Shown here piece after piece: positions 8,813 through 17,942 of a stretch of 64,000 bases of DNA. The notes under the pieces were generated by a model. The model was not told the origin of the DNA and made no database searches. It was given only the letters and a program-made list of their open reading frames with translations. Source of the stretch: Microbacterium salitolerans. Its GTDB lineage: Bacteria; Actinomycetota; Actinomycetes; Actinomycetales; Microbacteriaceae. Position 1 is the stretch's first letter, and each line of letters starts with the position of its first letter. The DNA is taken from the NCBI RefSeq assembly GCF_019720895.1, contig NZ_JAHKSH010000001.1:124001-188000 (forward strand), in the 5' to 3' direction. Made by a program: the position numbers and the translations under genes.

Positions 8813-9805
8813 ATGTTCACTCGCACCCGTTTCGCGGCCATCGGAGCCATCGCCGCGGCAGGCCTCCTCCTCGCATCCTGCAGCGAGGGATCCCCGAGCG
8901 GAGGCGGATCCGAAGGAGGATCCGCCGACGACGAGGGACTCACCCCCATCACCGTGGGCGTCCTGAAGATCGCTCCGGCCGCCGCCGTGCAGTACGGCAT
9001 CGACGAGGGCATCTTCGAAGAGCACGGCCTCGACGTCACACTCGCCGAAGCGCAGGGCGGCGCGGCCATGCTGCCGTCCGTGTCGACCGGCGAGTACGAC
9101 TTCGGCGTCGGCAACGGCCTCTCGGTCCTCACGGCCGCGACGCAGGGCATCGATATGCGCATGGTGTCGGGCTACTCGTACTCGCTCCCCGAGGGCGAGG
9201 ACATCAACGCGGTGGTCGTGCGCGCCGGAGACGGCATCGAGTCGTGGAGCGACCTCGAGGGCAAGACGGTCGCGACCAACACGATCAAGACACAGGGCGA
9301 CCTCACGATCAACGAGGCGATCGAACGCGACGGCGGGGATCCCTCGACCGTCGAGTACATCGAGGTGCCGTTCCCCGACGCGCTTCCGCAGCTCGAGGGC
9401 GGCAACGCCGACGCGGTGTGGATCCCCGAGCCGTTCTACTCGGCGGCCAAGGCCGACCCCGACACCTACTCGATCCTCGGCTTCCCCAATCAGGACACAG
9501 TGCCCGGCCTGCCGACCATGGTCACGTTCGCCTCGGGCGCGACCGTCGACGAGGATCCCGAGCTCGTCGAGCAGTGGCGCGCCGCGATCACCGAGACGCT
9601 CGACGCGGCGATGGCCGACGAGGAGGGCAACCGCGAGACGATCGTCGAGTTCACGGGCATGCCCGCCGAGACGGTCGACGTGATCGGGCTCGAGCGCCTC
9701 TCGGGCGAGCTCGACGAGGACATCATCGTGGAGCTCAGCGACATGGCCGTGAAGTGGGGCTTCCTCGAGTCGGAGCCCGACCTCGACACCGTGATTGCGC
9801 CGTAA
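8813..9805 (+). CDS. ABC transporter substrate-binding lipoprotein (NMT1/TauA type)
   Basis: This 330-residue protein has lipobox LASC at about Cys23, a Gly/Ser linker, and an NMT1/SsuA-like domain starting TPITVGVLKIAPAAAVQYG. It would capture a small organic acid for the two permeases and ATPase that follow. Its placement with an aromatic esterase and a phenylpropanoid operon suggests hydroxycinnamates or related aromatic acids; the fold itself does not define the ligand. The mature protein is acidic, typical of exported binding proteins. Confidence 0.9.
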   Translation: MFTRTRFAAIGAIAAAGLLLASCSEGSPSGGGSEGGSADDEGLTPITVGVLKIAPAAAVQYGIDEGIFEEHGLDVTLAEAQGGAAMLPSVSTGEYDFGVGNGLSVLTAATQGIDMRMVSGYSYSLPEGEDINAVVVRAGDGIESWSDLEGKTVATNTIKTQGDLTINEAIERDGGDPSTVEYIEVPFPDALPQLEGGNADAVWIPEPFYSAAKADPDTYSILGFPNQDTVPGLPTMVTFASGATVDEDPELVEQWRAAITETLDAAMADEEGNRETIVEFTGMPAETVDVIGLERLSGELDEDIIVELSDMAVKWGFLESEPDLDTVIAP

Positions 9806-9811
9806 CGCACC

Positions 9812-10648
9812 ATGGCGGCACCCGAGACGATCACACGCGTGGTCGCCGTCGCGCAGCGCCGCGGCAGCAGGCGCCGGTTCCGGCCGCGTCGCCTGCTGCT
9901 CGGCCTCGCGGGCATCCTGACCGCGCTCGCCGTGTGGGAGGTGGTCTCCCGCACGGGCATGCTGAACCCCGAGTTCTTCCCGCCCGCCTCGACGGTCATC
10001 GTCCAGCTCGGCGTGAATGCGACGCTGACCGGATTCTGGCAGGCCGTGGGCGTGACCCTCGGCACCTGGGCGCTCGGCATGCTCGTCGCGTTCGTGCTCG
10101 CCACCCCGCTCGGCATCGTCATCGGGCTGTCGATGCAGCTGACGAAGATCACGCGCTCGACGGTCGAGTTCCTCCGCCCGATCCCGTCGGTCGGCCTCAT
10201 CCCGCTCGCGGTCCTCGTGTTCGCCGTCCCCCTGCAGCAGAGCCTGCTCATCGTCGTCTACGGCGCGTTCTGGCAGATCTTCGTGCAGGTGCTCTACGGC
10301 GTGGCCGATGTCGACACCGTCGCGATGTCGACGGCCCGCAGCTACCGCTTCACCTGGCTGCAGCGGGTGCGCGACGTCGTCTTCCCGACCATGCTCCCGT
10401 ACCTCGTGACGGGCGTGCGCCTCGCGGCGGCCGTCGCGCTGATCCTCACGGTGACGATCGAACTCGTGGTCGGCACCTCGCAGGGGCTCGGGTTCGAGAT
10501 CGCGCAGTCGCGCAACGCGGCGCTGTACGAATCGACATACGCGCTCGTGCTCGTGACGGGCCTCATCGGCGTCGCAATCAACGTCGGCGTGAGGTTCGTC
10601 GAGAAGCGGGCGCTGTCGTGGCACCAGTCCGTGAGGGAGGGAGCCTGA
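9812..10648 (+). CDS. ABC transporter permease (first)
   Basis: This 278-residue SsuC/TauC-type inner-membrane protein has about six hydrophobic segments. The EAA-like loop (AMSTARSYRFTWLQRVRDVV, about residues 171-190) docks the ATPase. It follows the binding-protein gene by six bases. Its stop overlaps the second permease start as TGATG, so the two are expected to form a heterodimer at matched levels. Confidence 0.9.
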   Translation: MAAPETITRVVAVAQRRGSRRRFRPRRLLLGLAGILTALAVWEVVSRTGMLNPEFFPPASTVIVQLGVNATLTGFWQAVGVTLGTWALGMLVAFVLATPLGIVIGLSMQLTKITRSTVEFLRPIPSVGLIPLAVLVFAVPLQQSLLIVVYGAFWQIFVQVLYGVADVDTVAMSTARSYRFTWLQRVRDVVFPTMLPYLVTGVRLAAAVALILTVTIELVVGTSQGLGFEIAQSRNAALYESTYALVLVTGLIGVAINVGVRFVEKRALSWHQSVREGA

Positions 10649-11424
10649 TGCGCAAGACGCTCATCGCACTGGCCTACGCGCTCGGCCTGCCGATCGCCCT
10701 CCTGCTGATCTGGTACGTGGCGACGCTCGGGGCGACGAATCCGTTCGTGCCGAAGCCGCTCGTCCTCGTGCAGACGTTCGCCGACACGTGGCTGGGCGAC
10801 CGGATCGCGAATGACATCCTGCCCAGCCTCGCGCGCTTCGCGATCGGCACGGGCATCGCGATCGTCCTCGGCATCGTCCTCGGACTCGCGATCGGCCTCA
10901 GCCGCAACCTGCGCGCCTACACCGAACCGGTCTTCGAGTTCTTCCGCGCCCTCCCGCCGCCCGTGCTCATTCCGATCCTCGCGCTGATCCTCGGCGCGAG
11001 CGACGGCATGCGCATCTCGGTCATCGTGCTCGGCGCCGTGTGGCCCGTCCTGCTCAACACGATCGAGGGCGTGCGCTCCGCCGACGAGGTGCAGACCGAG
11101 ACGAGCCGCTCGTACGGGATCACCGGGTGGGGGCGGATCCGCTTCCAGGTGCTGCCGTCGGCCGCGCCGCAGATCATGGCGGGCATCCGCCAGAGCCTCC
11201 CGATCGGGATCATCCTCATGGTGATCGGCGAGATGATGTACGCCACCGCCGGTCTCGGCTACTCCATCACCCAGTTCCAGCGGCAGTTCGCCGTCTCGCA
11301 GATGTGGTCGGGCATCCTGCTGCTGGGGCTCCTCGGATTCGCCGTCTCGCTCCTGTTCAAGGTCGTCGAGCGTCGTGTCCTCCGCTGGTATCACGGACTG
11401 AAGGACCTCGAGAATGCCTCCTGA
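10648..11424 (+). CDS. ABC transporter permease (second)
   Basis: This 258-residue SsuC-type permease is related to but distinct from its neighbour. Its EAA-like loop is TETSRSYGITGWGRIRFQVL. Two different permeases in one unit are less usual than the homodimeric SsuC/TauC arrangement and suggest a heterodimeric pore. The C-terminus overlaps the ATPase start by 11 bases in another frame. Confidence 0.9.
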   Translation: MRKTLIALAYALGLPIALLLIWYVATLGATNPFVPKPLVLVQTFADTWLGDRIANDILPSLARFAIGTGIAIVLGIVLGLAIGLSRNLRAYTEPVFEFFRALPPPVLIPILALILGASDGMRISVIVLGAVWPVLLNTIEGVRSADEVQTETSRSYGITGWGRIRFQVLPSAAPQIMAGIRQSLPIGIILMVIGEMMYATAGLGYSITQFQRQFAVSQMWSGILLLGLLGFAVSLLFKVVERRVLRWYHGLKDLENAS

Positions 11425-12262
11425 GAACACCATCGCCATGGCCGGCCGCACGCTGCCCGCCGACCAGACCCTGCTGAGCGTGCGCGGCCTGCAGAAGGTC
11501 TACGAGACGGACGACGGCCCGATCGAGGCCGTCCGGAACCTCACCTTCGACCTCGGTAAGAACGAGCTCACGTGTCTCGTCGGGCCGAGCGGATCCGGCA
11601 AGACGACGCTGCTGAAGTGCATCGCGGGCCTCCTCGAGCCGACGAGCGGCGAGGTGGTGCTCGACGGCAAGAAGGTGACGGGGCCGCCGAAGAAGATGGC
11701 CGTCGTGTTCCAGGAGTACGGCCGGTCGCTGTTCCCGTGGCTGCGCGTCGCCGAGAACGTCGACCTGCCGTTGCGCAACGCGCACGTCCCGAAGGCCGAG
11801 CGGCGCGAGCGCGTCGCGGAGGCCCTCGAGTCCGTCGGCCTCTCGCACGCCGCGAAGCAGTACCCCTGGCAGCTGTCGGGCGGCATGCAGCAGCGCGTCG
11901 CGATCGCCCGGGCCATCGCGTACCAGCCCGAGGTGCTGCTGATGGACGAGCCGTTCGCGGCCGTCGATGCGCAGACGCGCGCGGACCTCGAGGACCTCGT
12001 GCGGTCGATCCGCAAGAGGCTCGGTGTGACCGTGCTGTTCGTGACCCACGACATCGACGAGTCCGTCTATCTCGGCTCACGGGTCGTGATCCTGTCGTCG
12101 TCGCCGACCGTCATCCAGGAGGACATCGAGATCGACCTCCCGGACGAGCGCGACCAGCTCGAGACCCGTGCGATGCCGCGGTTCACCGAGCTGCGCCACC
12201 ACGTGTACGAGCAGATCCAGAAGGCGAAGCAGGGGTTCCGGCCCGACGACGCCCGTGTCTGA
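11414..12262 (+). CDS. ABC transporter ATP-binding protein
   Basis: This 282-residue SsuB/TauB-class ATPase has Walker A GPSGSGKT, a Q-loop in VVFQEYGRSLFPW, signature LSGGMQQR, Walker B VLLMDEPF and the switch histidine in VTHD. ATG 11414 overlaps the permease gene; an in-frame ATG at 11438 is a second candidate, since residues 1-8 lie outside the conserved domain. It energises uptake by the preceding permeases. The stop overlaps the MFS gene start (GTGTCTGA). Confidence 0.93.
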   Translation: MPPENTIAMAGRTLPADQTLLSVRGLQKVYETDDGPIEAVRNLTFDLGKNELTCLVGPSGSGKTTLLKCIAGLLEPTSGEVVLDGKKVTGPPKKMAVVFQEYGRSLFPWLRVAENVDLPLRNAHVPKAERRERVAEALESVGLSHAAKQYPWQLSGGMQQRVAIARAIAYQPEVLLMDEPFAAVDAQTRADLEDLVRSIRKRLGVTVLFVTHDIDESVYLGSRVVILSSSPTVIQEDIEIDLPDERDQLETRAMPRFTELRHHVYEQIQKAKQGFRPDDARV

Positions 12263-13460
12263 GCAGGCGCGGCCGACGCTCACGCCGGGGGTCCTCGGCG
12301 CGCTCGGCTTCGTCGCGATGGCGGGATCCCTCGCCACCGACCTCTATCTGCCGTCGTTCCCGCATCTGCAGGAGGACCTGGGCGTCTCGGCGTCGGTCGT
12401 CCAGCTCACGCTGACGGCGTTCCTGGTCGGCGCCGCGATCGGGCAGTTCGCGGTCGGCACCGTGAGCGACGCCCTCGGTCGTCGGCGCACGCTCCTCGTG
12501 GCGCTCGCGCTCTACGCGCTGGCAGGGTTCGGATCCGCCGCGATGTTCTCGATCGAGGGCGTCATCGCCCTGCGATTCCTGCAGGGCGTGTTCGGATCCG
12601 TCGGGGCGTCGCTTGCGCGGGCGATCGTCGCCGACATCGCCGAGAACCGGCAGCAGGCCACGCGCGGGATCAGCATCGTCGTCGCGATGATGGGGGTCGG
12701 CCCCGTCTTCGGCAGCCCGCTGGGCGCGCTGCTCGTCGAGTGGGGCGGCTGGCGGCTCACGCTCGCGGGCCTCGCCGCGGTCGCGACGGCGATGGTCGTC
12801 GTGACGGCGCTCGTGATCCCCGAGTCGCTTCCGCCGGACGCACGGCATCCCACCCGGATCCGCCCGCTGCTCGCGAACCTCGCCCGTCTCGGGCGGGACG
12901 GATCCTTCCTCGGCTACGCCCTCTCGTACGGCCTCACCTACGGGGCGTTCATCGTCTACATCGGGTCGTCGTCGTTCATCGTGCAGAACGTGTTCGACCA
13001 GTCGCCCGTGATGTATTCCCTCGCCTTCTCGGCGGGATCCCTCTGCTTCGTCGGCGGGGCGCTGCTCAACGCCCGGCTCGCGCGGCGTATCGGCGCCGAC
13101 GTCGCGCTGCGCGCCGCGCACCTCCTCGCGTTCGCCGCGGCCGGCGCTCTCGTCGTGCTCGCGGTAGGCGGGTCCCTCACTTTCGCGGCGTGGATCCCGC
13201 TCTCGTGCCTCTTCATCGCGGGGATCGCGGGCGGCATGTCCAACTCGACCGCGCTCGCGCTGGGGCGGGCGGGCTTCGCCGTCGGAGCCGGGTCGGCGTC
13301 GCTCGGTCTGGCGCAGTACGTCCTCGCGGCCGCGGCCTCTCCCCTCGGCGGTCTGTGGGGAGACGACACGGCGCTGCCGGCGACGATCGGCATGCTCGGC
13401 GGCGCGGCGCTGGCGCTGATCGCGGCGGCGTCCGGTCGCGCGGCCGAGCGCCGCCGCTGA
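12255..13460 (+). CDS. MFS transporter, Bcr/CflA type
   Basis: This 401-residue protein has about twelve membrane segments and the MFS motif GTVSDALGRRRTLL between segments 2 and 3. The N-terminal pattern MAGSLATDLYLPSFPHLQEDLG is typical of the Bcr/CflA (DHA1) subfamily. The GTG at 12255, inside the ATPase stop region, is chosen because upstream codons are the ATPase gene in another frame. Subfamily members export drugs or small compounds; here it could export aromatic intermediates. It ends six bases from the convergent CoA-ligase gene. Confidence 0.85.
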   Translation: MSEQARPTLTPGVLGALGFVAMAGSLATDLYLPSFPHLQEDLGVSASVVQLTLTAFLVGAAIGQFAVGTVSDALGRRRTLLVALALYALAGFGSAAMFSIEGVIALRFLQGVFGSVGASLARAIVADIAENRQQATRGISIVVAMMGVGPVFGSPLGALLVEWGGWRLTLAGLAAVATAMVVVTALVIPESLPPDARHPTRIRPLLANLARLGRDGSFLGYALSYGLTYGAFIVYIGSSSFIVQNVFDQSPVMYSLAFSAGSLCFVGGALLNARLARRIGADVALRAAHLLAFAAAGALVVLAVGGSLTFAAWIPLSCLFIAGIAGGMSNSTALALGRAGFAVGAGSASLGLAQYVLAAAASPLGGLWGDDTALPATIGMLGGAALALIAAASGRAAERRR

Positions 13461-13466
13461 GGAGGG

Positions 13467-15059
13467 CTACTTCTTCGGGGTGCGGATCGTCTCCGTCGCC
13501 CACGGCTCCTTCGTGCCGATGGCGTGGGCGGGGCGGACGGATCCCGTGAACGTCGCGCGCAGGTCCGCCTTGCGGATCTTGCCGGAGGCCGTGCGGGGGA
13601 ACTCGTCGACGACGATCGTCGTCCGCGGGATCTTGTATCGGGCGATCTCGCCGGTGAGGGCGTCGACCAGCTGCTCGCTCGTGAGCTCCGCGCCCTCGCG
13701 CAGGGTGACGATCGCCCACGGCACCTCGCCCCACTTCTCGTCGGGCACCCCGATGACGGCGACGCCCGTGACGCCGTCGAGGTCGCTGACGAGGTTCTCG
13801 ACCTCGGCGGGATAGATGTTCTCGCCGCCCGAGATGATCATGTCCTTCAGCCGGTCGGCGATGAACAGGAAGCCGTCGTCGTCGAGGTAGCCCATGTCGC
13901 CCGACCGGAACCAGCCGCCCGGACGGAAGGATTCGGCAGTCTTCTCGGGCAGCCCGTGGTAGCCCGAGAACACGTTGGGTCCCTGGATCTCGATCTCGCC
14001 CACGGTGCCGCGCGGGACGACGTCGCCCGCCTCGTTCGTGACGCGGATGTTGGTGAAGAAGTGCGGCAGTCCGACGCTTCCCTGCTTCGTGCGCGTCCAC
14101 TGCGGGGGCAGGTGGGTCGCTCCGGGAGACGTCTCGGTCATCCCGTATCCCTGCGAGAACGACATCCCGCGCTCCTCGAACGCGTTGAGGATGCGCGTGG
14201 GGACGGCGGAGCCGCCGCAGGTGAGCTTGCGCAGGGTCGACAGATCGGCCGCGTCCCAGTCGGGATGATCCGCCATGAGCTGGTAGGTCGTGGGCACGCC
14301 GCTGATCGAGGTGATCCCGTGGTGCGCGATGAGCTCGAGCGCCCGTCCGGCGTCGAACCGCTTCTCGAGGACCACCGTTCCTCCGGCCAGCACCATCGGC
14401 AGCGCGCCCATCCCGAGCGCGGCGACGTGGAACAGCGGTGAGATGAGGAGGGAGACGTCCGAGGCGTCGAAGCCGTAGTCGATCACCGCGTTGATCGCGA
14501 CGTACGTGAGGTTCTGGTGGCTGAGGACCGCGCCCTTGGGCTTTCCGGTGGTCCCGGAGGTGTAGATGATGGCCGCGGGCTCCTCGAGCGTCATCTCGAC
14601 CGCGACCCGTCCGCCGCGCGAGCGCGTCATCAGCTCGGACAGCGCGGGCGACGTCGGCGCGCCGCCGCTCGTGGGGATGACGTGCACGACCGCGCCCGCC
14701 GCGACGCCCGGAGCGATGCGGTCGGCGAACTCCTCGTCGTGGACGACGGCGCGCGCGCCGCTGTCGGAGAGCACGTGCGTGATCTCGCGGGCGGCCAGAC
14801 GCGTGTTGACCGGAACGAAGACGGCGCCGATCTGCGTGCACGCGAACAGCGTGAACAGGAACTCCGGACTGTTCTCGCCGATGTACGCGACGCGGTCGCC
14901 GCGCGAGATGTCTCGGACGTGCAGCACCTCGGCGACCTGGTCGACCGCGTCGGCGAACTGCCGGTAGGTGAACGTGCGCTCGCCGAAGACGAGCGCCTGC
15001 TTCTCGGGATCCTTGAGGCGCCGCTTCGCAGTCCAGGCGCCGATGCCTGCGTTGTACAT
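13467..15059 (-). CDS. phdA: Acyl/aryl-CoA ligase of the phenylpropanoid operon
   Basis: This 530-residue adenylate-forming enzyme has the P-loop IIYTSGTTGKPKG, the A5 motif QGYGMTETSPG, the hinge FIADRLKDMIISGGENIYP and the catalytic lysine in PRTASGKIRK. The start at ATG 15059 sits behind an AAGGAC site. It would activate a carboxylic acid to its CoA thioester. The family includes fatty-acid and hydroxycinnamate ligases. Company with SDR, hydrolase, dehydrogenase and MaoC genes under a MarR regulator suggests p-coumarate, ferulate, caffeate or dihydro forms. It is the last gene of the operon, separated from the MaoC gene by a 66-bp tandem repeat. The phd letter is assigned by analogy with Corynebacterium glutamicum. 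Confidence 0.75.
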   Translation of the reverse strand: MYNAGIGAWTAKRRLKDPEKQALVFGERTFTYRQFADAVDQVAEVLHVRDISRGDRVAYIGENSPEFLFTLFACTQIGAVFVPVNTRLAAREITHVLSDSGARAVVHDEEFADRIAPGVAAGAVVHVIPTSGGAPTSPALSELMTRSRGGRVAVEMTLEEPAAIIYTSGTTGKPKGAVLSHQNLTYVAINAVIDYGFDASDVSLLISPLFHVAALGMGALPMVLAGGTVVLEKRFDAGRALELIAHHGITSISGVPTTYQLMADHPDWDAADLSTLRKLTCGGSAVPTRILNAFEERGMSFSQGYGMTETSPGATHLPPQWTRTKQGSVGLPHFFTNIRVTNEAGDVVPRGTVGEIEIQGPNVFSGYHGLPEKTAESFRPGGWFRSGDMGYLDDDGFLFIADRLKDMIISGGENIYPAEVENLVSDLDGVTGVAVIGVPDEKWGEVPWAIVTLREGAELTSEQLVDALTGEIARYKIPRTTIVVDEFPRTASGKIRKADLRATFTGSVRPAHAIGTKEPWATETIRTPKK

Positions 15060-15145
15060 CCGTGAACGTCCTTGTTCTCGTGGGGTGCGTGTGGGCCGTG
15101 CCCGTCCCAGCGGGGCGCCGTCGATGGCGCCCCGCAGCCCGTCGT

Positions 15146-15409
15146 GCACGCGGCCGGCGAAGCCGGTTCCGCCGGTGAGAATCTGCGCGTGGCGGGCTTT
15201 TCGTGCGTCATGCGGGCGGGCGGTGAAGCCGGTTCCGCCGGTCAGGTTCTGCGCGTGGCGGGCTTTTCGTGCGTCATGCGGGCGGGCGGCGAAGCCGGTT
15301 CCGCCGGTCAGAATCTGCGCGTGGCGGGCTTTTCGTGCGTCATGCGGGCGGGCGGCGAAGCCGGTTCCGCCGGTCAGAATCTATGTGTGGCGCGCCCTTT
15401 GCGCGTCAT
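15146..15409 (-). repeat. Four tandem 66-bp repeats carrying mini-ORFs
   Basis: Four exact-length 66-bp units lie at 15344-15409, 15278-15343, 15212-15277 and 15146-15211. Read in the operon direction, each begins with ATG. The first gives MTRKGRATHRF then stop, the second MTHEKPATRRF then stop, the third MTHEKPATRRT then stop. In the fourth the stop is mutated to Ser and the frame stays open. The first ATG overlaps the stop codon of the MaoC gene (ATGA). Each unit also carries a GGCGGA/TTCGCC hairpin. No ribosome site precedes the mini-ORFs. The array fills most of the 346-bp gap before the ligase gene. Confidence 0.9.
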
Positions 15410-15870
15410 GCATAGAAGCGGTAGAGGCTCCGGGTGATGACGGCGGGGCGCTCCGAGCCCTCGACCTCGAAGGTGTGGTCGACCGTGAGCTGGTATCCGT
15501 TGCCCTTGACCTCGGAGACCTCGGCGACGACGGCGTTCATGCGCACCTTCGCGCCGACCGCGACGGGCGAGACGAAGCGCACCTTGTCGAGGCCGTAGTT
15601 GACCTTCGTCGTGACGCCTTCGACGTCGCACAGATCCGACCAGAACTTCGTCGCGAGCGACAGGGACAGGAAGCCGTGCGCGATGGGGCCGCCGAAGGGG
15701 CTCTCCGCCGTCGCGCGCTCGGGCTCGACGTGGATCCACTGGTGGTCGTCGACGGCGTCGGCGAACGTGTTCACGCGGTCCTGCGTGATCTCGAACCAGT
15801 CGGTGAAGCCGAGGTCGCGGCCCGTGAGCGAGGTGATGTCGTCGTACGACACGACGGTCTGCGTGGTCAT
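15406..15870 (-). CDS. phdE: MaoC-family enoyl-CoA hydratase
   Basis: This 154-residue single hot-dog-fold protein has the R-hydratase catalytic pattern: Asp and His in DAVDDHQWIHVEPERA, followed by PFGGPIAHGFLSLSL. Family members hydrate enoyl-CoA to (3R)-hydroxyacyl-CoA, which matches the upstream SDR resembling (3R)-hydroxyacyl-CoA dehydrogenases. In the proposed pathway it hydrates a hydroxycinnamoyl-CoA. It starts 18 bases after the dehydrogenase stop with an AAAGGAAC site. Confidence 0.8.
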   Translation of the reverse strand: MTTQTVVSYDDITSLTGRDLGFTDWFEITQDRVNTFADAVDDHQWIHVEPERATAESPFGGPIAHGFLSLSLATKFWSDLCDVEGVTTKVNYGLDKVRFVSPVAVGAKVRMNAVVAEVSEVKGNGYQLTVDHTFEVEGSERPAVITRSLYRFYA

Positions 15871-15888
15871 GGTGTTCCTTTCGGGGGT

Positions 15889-17064
15889 TCAGACAAAAGC
15901 GGATTCGCCGGTCAGCGACCGGCCGACGATGAGGGCGTTGATCTCGTGCGTGCCCTCGTACGAGTAGACGGCTTCGGCATCCGCGAAGAAGCGTCCGGCG
16001 CCGTGCTCCAGCAGGAGCCCGTTGCCGCCGAGCACCTCGCGTGCCAGGGCGACGGTCTCGCGCGCCGTCTGCGCGGTGACCATCTTGGCGAGCGCCGAGT
16101 TCTCGTCGCTCCAGTGGCCCGCGTCCTGCTGCGCCGACAACTCGACGGCGAGCGTCAGCGACGACGTCGCGTTCCCGAGCATGCGCGCGAGCTTCTCCTG
16201 CACGAGCTGGAAGCCGCCGATCGGACGGCCGAACTGCTCGCGGTCGGCCGTGTAGCGGATCGCGGCGTCGAGCGCGCCGGCCTGGATCCCTGCGGCGATC
16301 CAGGCGACATCCGAGCGCATGACGCGCAGCACGGCCGCGACGTCCCGCCAGGACGAGATGCCCTGCAGCCGACGGTCCTCCGTGACGCGGACGCCCGACA
16401 GGCGGATGCGGAAGTTCTGCATGATGCGCAGCGACACCTTGCCGTCGATCCGGTCGAGGGACACGCCGTCCGCCTCGCGGTCGACGAGGAAGGTCTTGAC
16501 CTGGCCGTCCGCGGTGTCGCGCGCGAAGACCGCGAGCACGTCGGCGCCGTCGGCGCCGCCGATCCACTTCTTCTCGCCGTCGAGGATCCACGTGTCGCCC
16601 TCGCGGGTCGCCGTGGTCGCGAGGCCGCCCGCGATGTCGGATCCGTGATCCGGCTCCGTGAGGGCGAAGACGCCCGTCATCTCGAAGCGTCGGATGAGCG
16701 GATCCCACTGCGCGGCCTGCTCGGCGGATCCGCCGTGGCGCACGATGGCGCGGAACAGGCCGGACTGCGCGTTGTACATCGTCGCGACCGACGCGTCGCA
16801 GCGCGCGAGCGCGTAGTTGCGGAACCCGCTGAACATCGTCGAGTCGGCTTCCTCGGCCGACACGCCATCGGGCTCCATGAGCCCGAGGGGCACGAGCTCG
16901 CCGAGCACCGCTGAGGGCATCGTCGCGTGCTCCCACGCGTCCGCGAGGAGGGGGCGGATCCGCTCGTCGAGGACCGTGGCGAGCTCGTCGAGGGCGCGCC
17001 GCGCCGCGGGGGAGAGGTGCCGCTCGGCGAGGCCCAGCCGGTCGACGACGGGGTCGTGCGTCAC
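15889..17064 (-). CDS. phdD: Acyl-CoA dehydrogenase (glutaryl-CoA dehydrogenase-like)
   Basis: This 391-residue FAD flavoprotein has FALTEPDHGSDIAGG in the middle domain, TADREQFGRPIGGFQLVQEKLA in the C-terminal domain, and the catalytic glutamate in YSYEGTHEIN. The sequence is closest in style to the glutaryl-CoA branch. GTG 17064 overlaps the hydrolase stop as GTGA. In this operon it would desaturate dihydro-phenylpropanoyl-CoA to the cinnamoyl-CoA, letting saturated substrates enter the pathway. Beta-oxidation of another acid is the alternative. Confidence 0.85.
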   Translation of the reverse strand: MTHDPVVDRLGLAERHLSPAARRALDELATVLDERIRPLLADAWEHATMPSAVLGELVPLGLMEPDGVSAEEADSTMFSGFRNYALARCDASVATMYNAQSGLFRAIVRHGGSAEQAAQWDPLIRRFEMTGVFALTEPDHGSDIAGGLATTATREGDTWILDGEKKWIGGADGADVLAVFARDTADGQVKTFLVDREADGVSLDRIDGKVSLRIMQNFRIRLSGVRVTEDRRLQGISSWRDVAAVLRVMRSDVAWIAAGIQAGALDAAIRYTADREQFGRPIGGFQLVQEKLARMLGNATSSLTLAVELSAQQDAGHWSDENSALAKMVTAQTARETVALAREVLGGNGLLLEHGAGRFFADAEAVYSYEGTHEINALIVGRSLTGESAFV

Positions 17065-17942
17065 GACAGTCCCAGCAGGCGGGCCGCGTTGTCCTTCATG
17101 ATGCCGGGGAGGACCTCGGGCTTGAAGGTCTCCATCTTCTCGGCGTCGCGGATCCAGCGGTCGGGCGTCAGGAGGGGGAAGTCGGATCCGAACAGCACGC
17201 GGGTGCGGATGAGCGAGTTCGAGTACCGCACGAGCTCGGCAGGGAAGTACTTCGGGCTCCACCCGGACAGGTCGATCCATGTGTTGTGCTTGTGGGTGGC
17301 GACGGAGAGCGCCTCCTCCTGCCACGGCACGGAGGGGTGCGCCATGATGATCTGCAGGTCGGGGTAGTCGGCTGCGACGCCGTCGAGCAGCATGGGGTTC
17401 GACAGGGCGAGGCGGAATCCGTAGCCGCCCGGCATGCCGGCGCCGATGCCCGTCTGTCCCGTGTGGAAGAGCCCGATCACGCCCGCCGCCTGCAGCGCCT
17501 CGTAGACGGGACGGTAGCGGTCGTCGCTCGGGTCGAAGCCCTGCACGGTCGGGTGGAACTTGAAGCCTTTCACGCCGCGCTCGATCAGGCGCCCGATCTC
17601 GTCGAGGGCGTCGTCGCGGCGAGGATCCACCGAGGCGAACGGGATGAGCACGTCGCTGTGGCGGATCGCGCCGTCGACGATCTCGTCGTTCGAGATCGGC
17701 GGATGCCAGAGGTTCGTGGACGAGTCGACCGTGAAGACGACGGCGGCCATCCTCCGTTCGCGGTAGTACGCCGCGATGCTGTCGAGGTCGGGGCGCGGCC
17801 CATCGGCGCGGAAGTACTTCGACGCGGCCTCGGCGAGGTCGGCGGGGATCGAGGCGTGGCCGTGGTCGTCGACCTCGATGTGCACGTGCGTGTCGATCGC
17901 CTCGATGCTGTCGAGGTCGATCGACGGCGCGTAGCGCGTCAT
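17061..17942 (-). CDS. phdC: Amidohydrolase-family metal-dependent hydrolase
   Basis: This 293-residue TIM-barrel protein of the amidohydrolase-2 group has metal ligands HVH (residues 19 and 21), the KFHP segment, LFHTGQTG, IMAHPSVPW and GSDFPLL near the C-terminus. In the phd/cou pathway such a protein hydrolyses the beta-ketoacyl-CoA side chain to an aromatic acid plus acetyl-CoA, avoiding a thiolase. No thiolase is present here, which agrees. Other members decarboxylate aromatic acids or hydrate oxalomesaconate, so the role rests on context. It is joined to both neighbours by 4-base overlaps. Confidence 0.75.
   Translation of the reverse strand: MTRYAPSIDLDSIEAIDTHVHIEVDDHGHASIPADLAEAASKYFRADGPRPDLDSIAAYYRERRMAAVVFTVDSSTNLWHPPISNDEIVDGAIRHSDVLIPFASVDPRRDDALDEIGRLIERGVKGFKFHPTVQGFDPSDDRYRPVYEALQAAGVIGLFHTGQTGIGAGMPGGYGFRLALSNPMLLDGVAADYPDLQIIMAHPSVPWQEEALSVATHKHNTWIDLSGWSPKYFPAELVRYSNSLIRTRVLFGSDFPLLTPDRWIRDAEKMETFKPEVLPGIMKDNAARLLGLS

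Noticed and set aside
15072-15437. Plus-strand ORF with 22-residue protein repeats
   Set aside because: The repeat period (66) is divisible by three, so several frames stay open by chance. The plus strand is antisense to the operon and has no ribosome site or family match.
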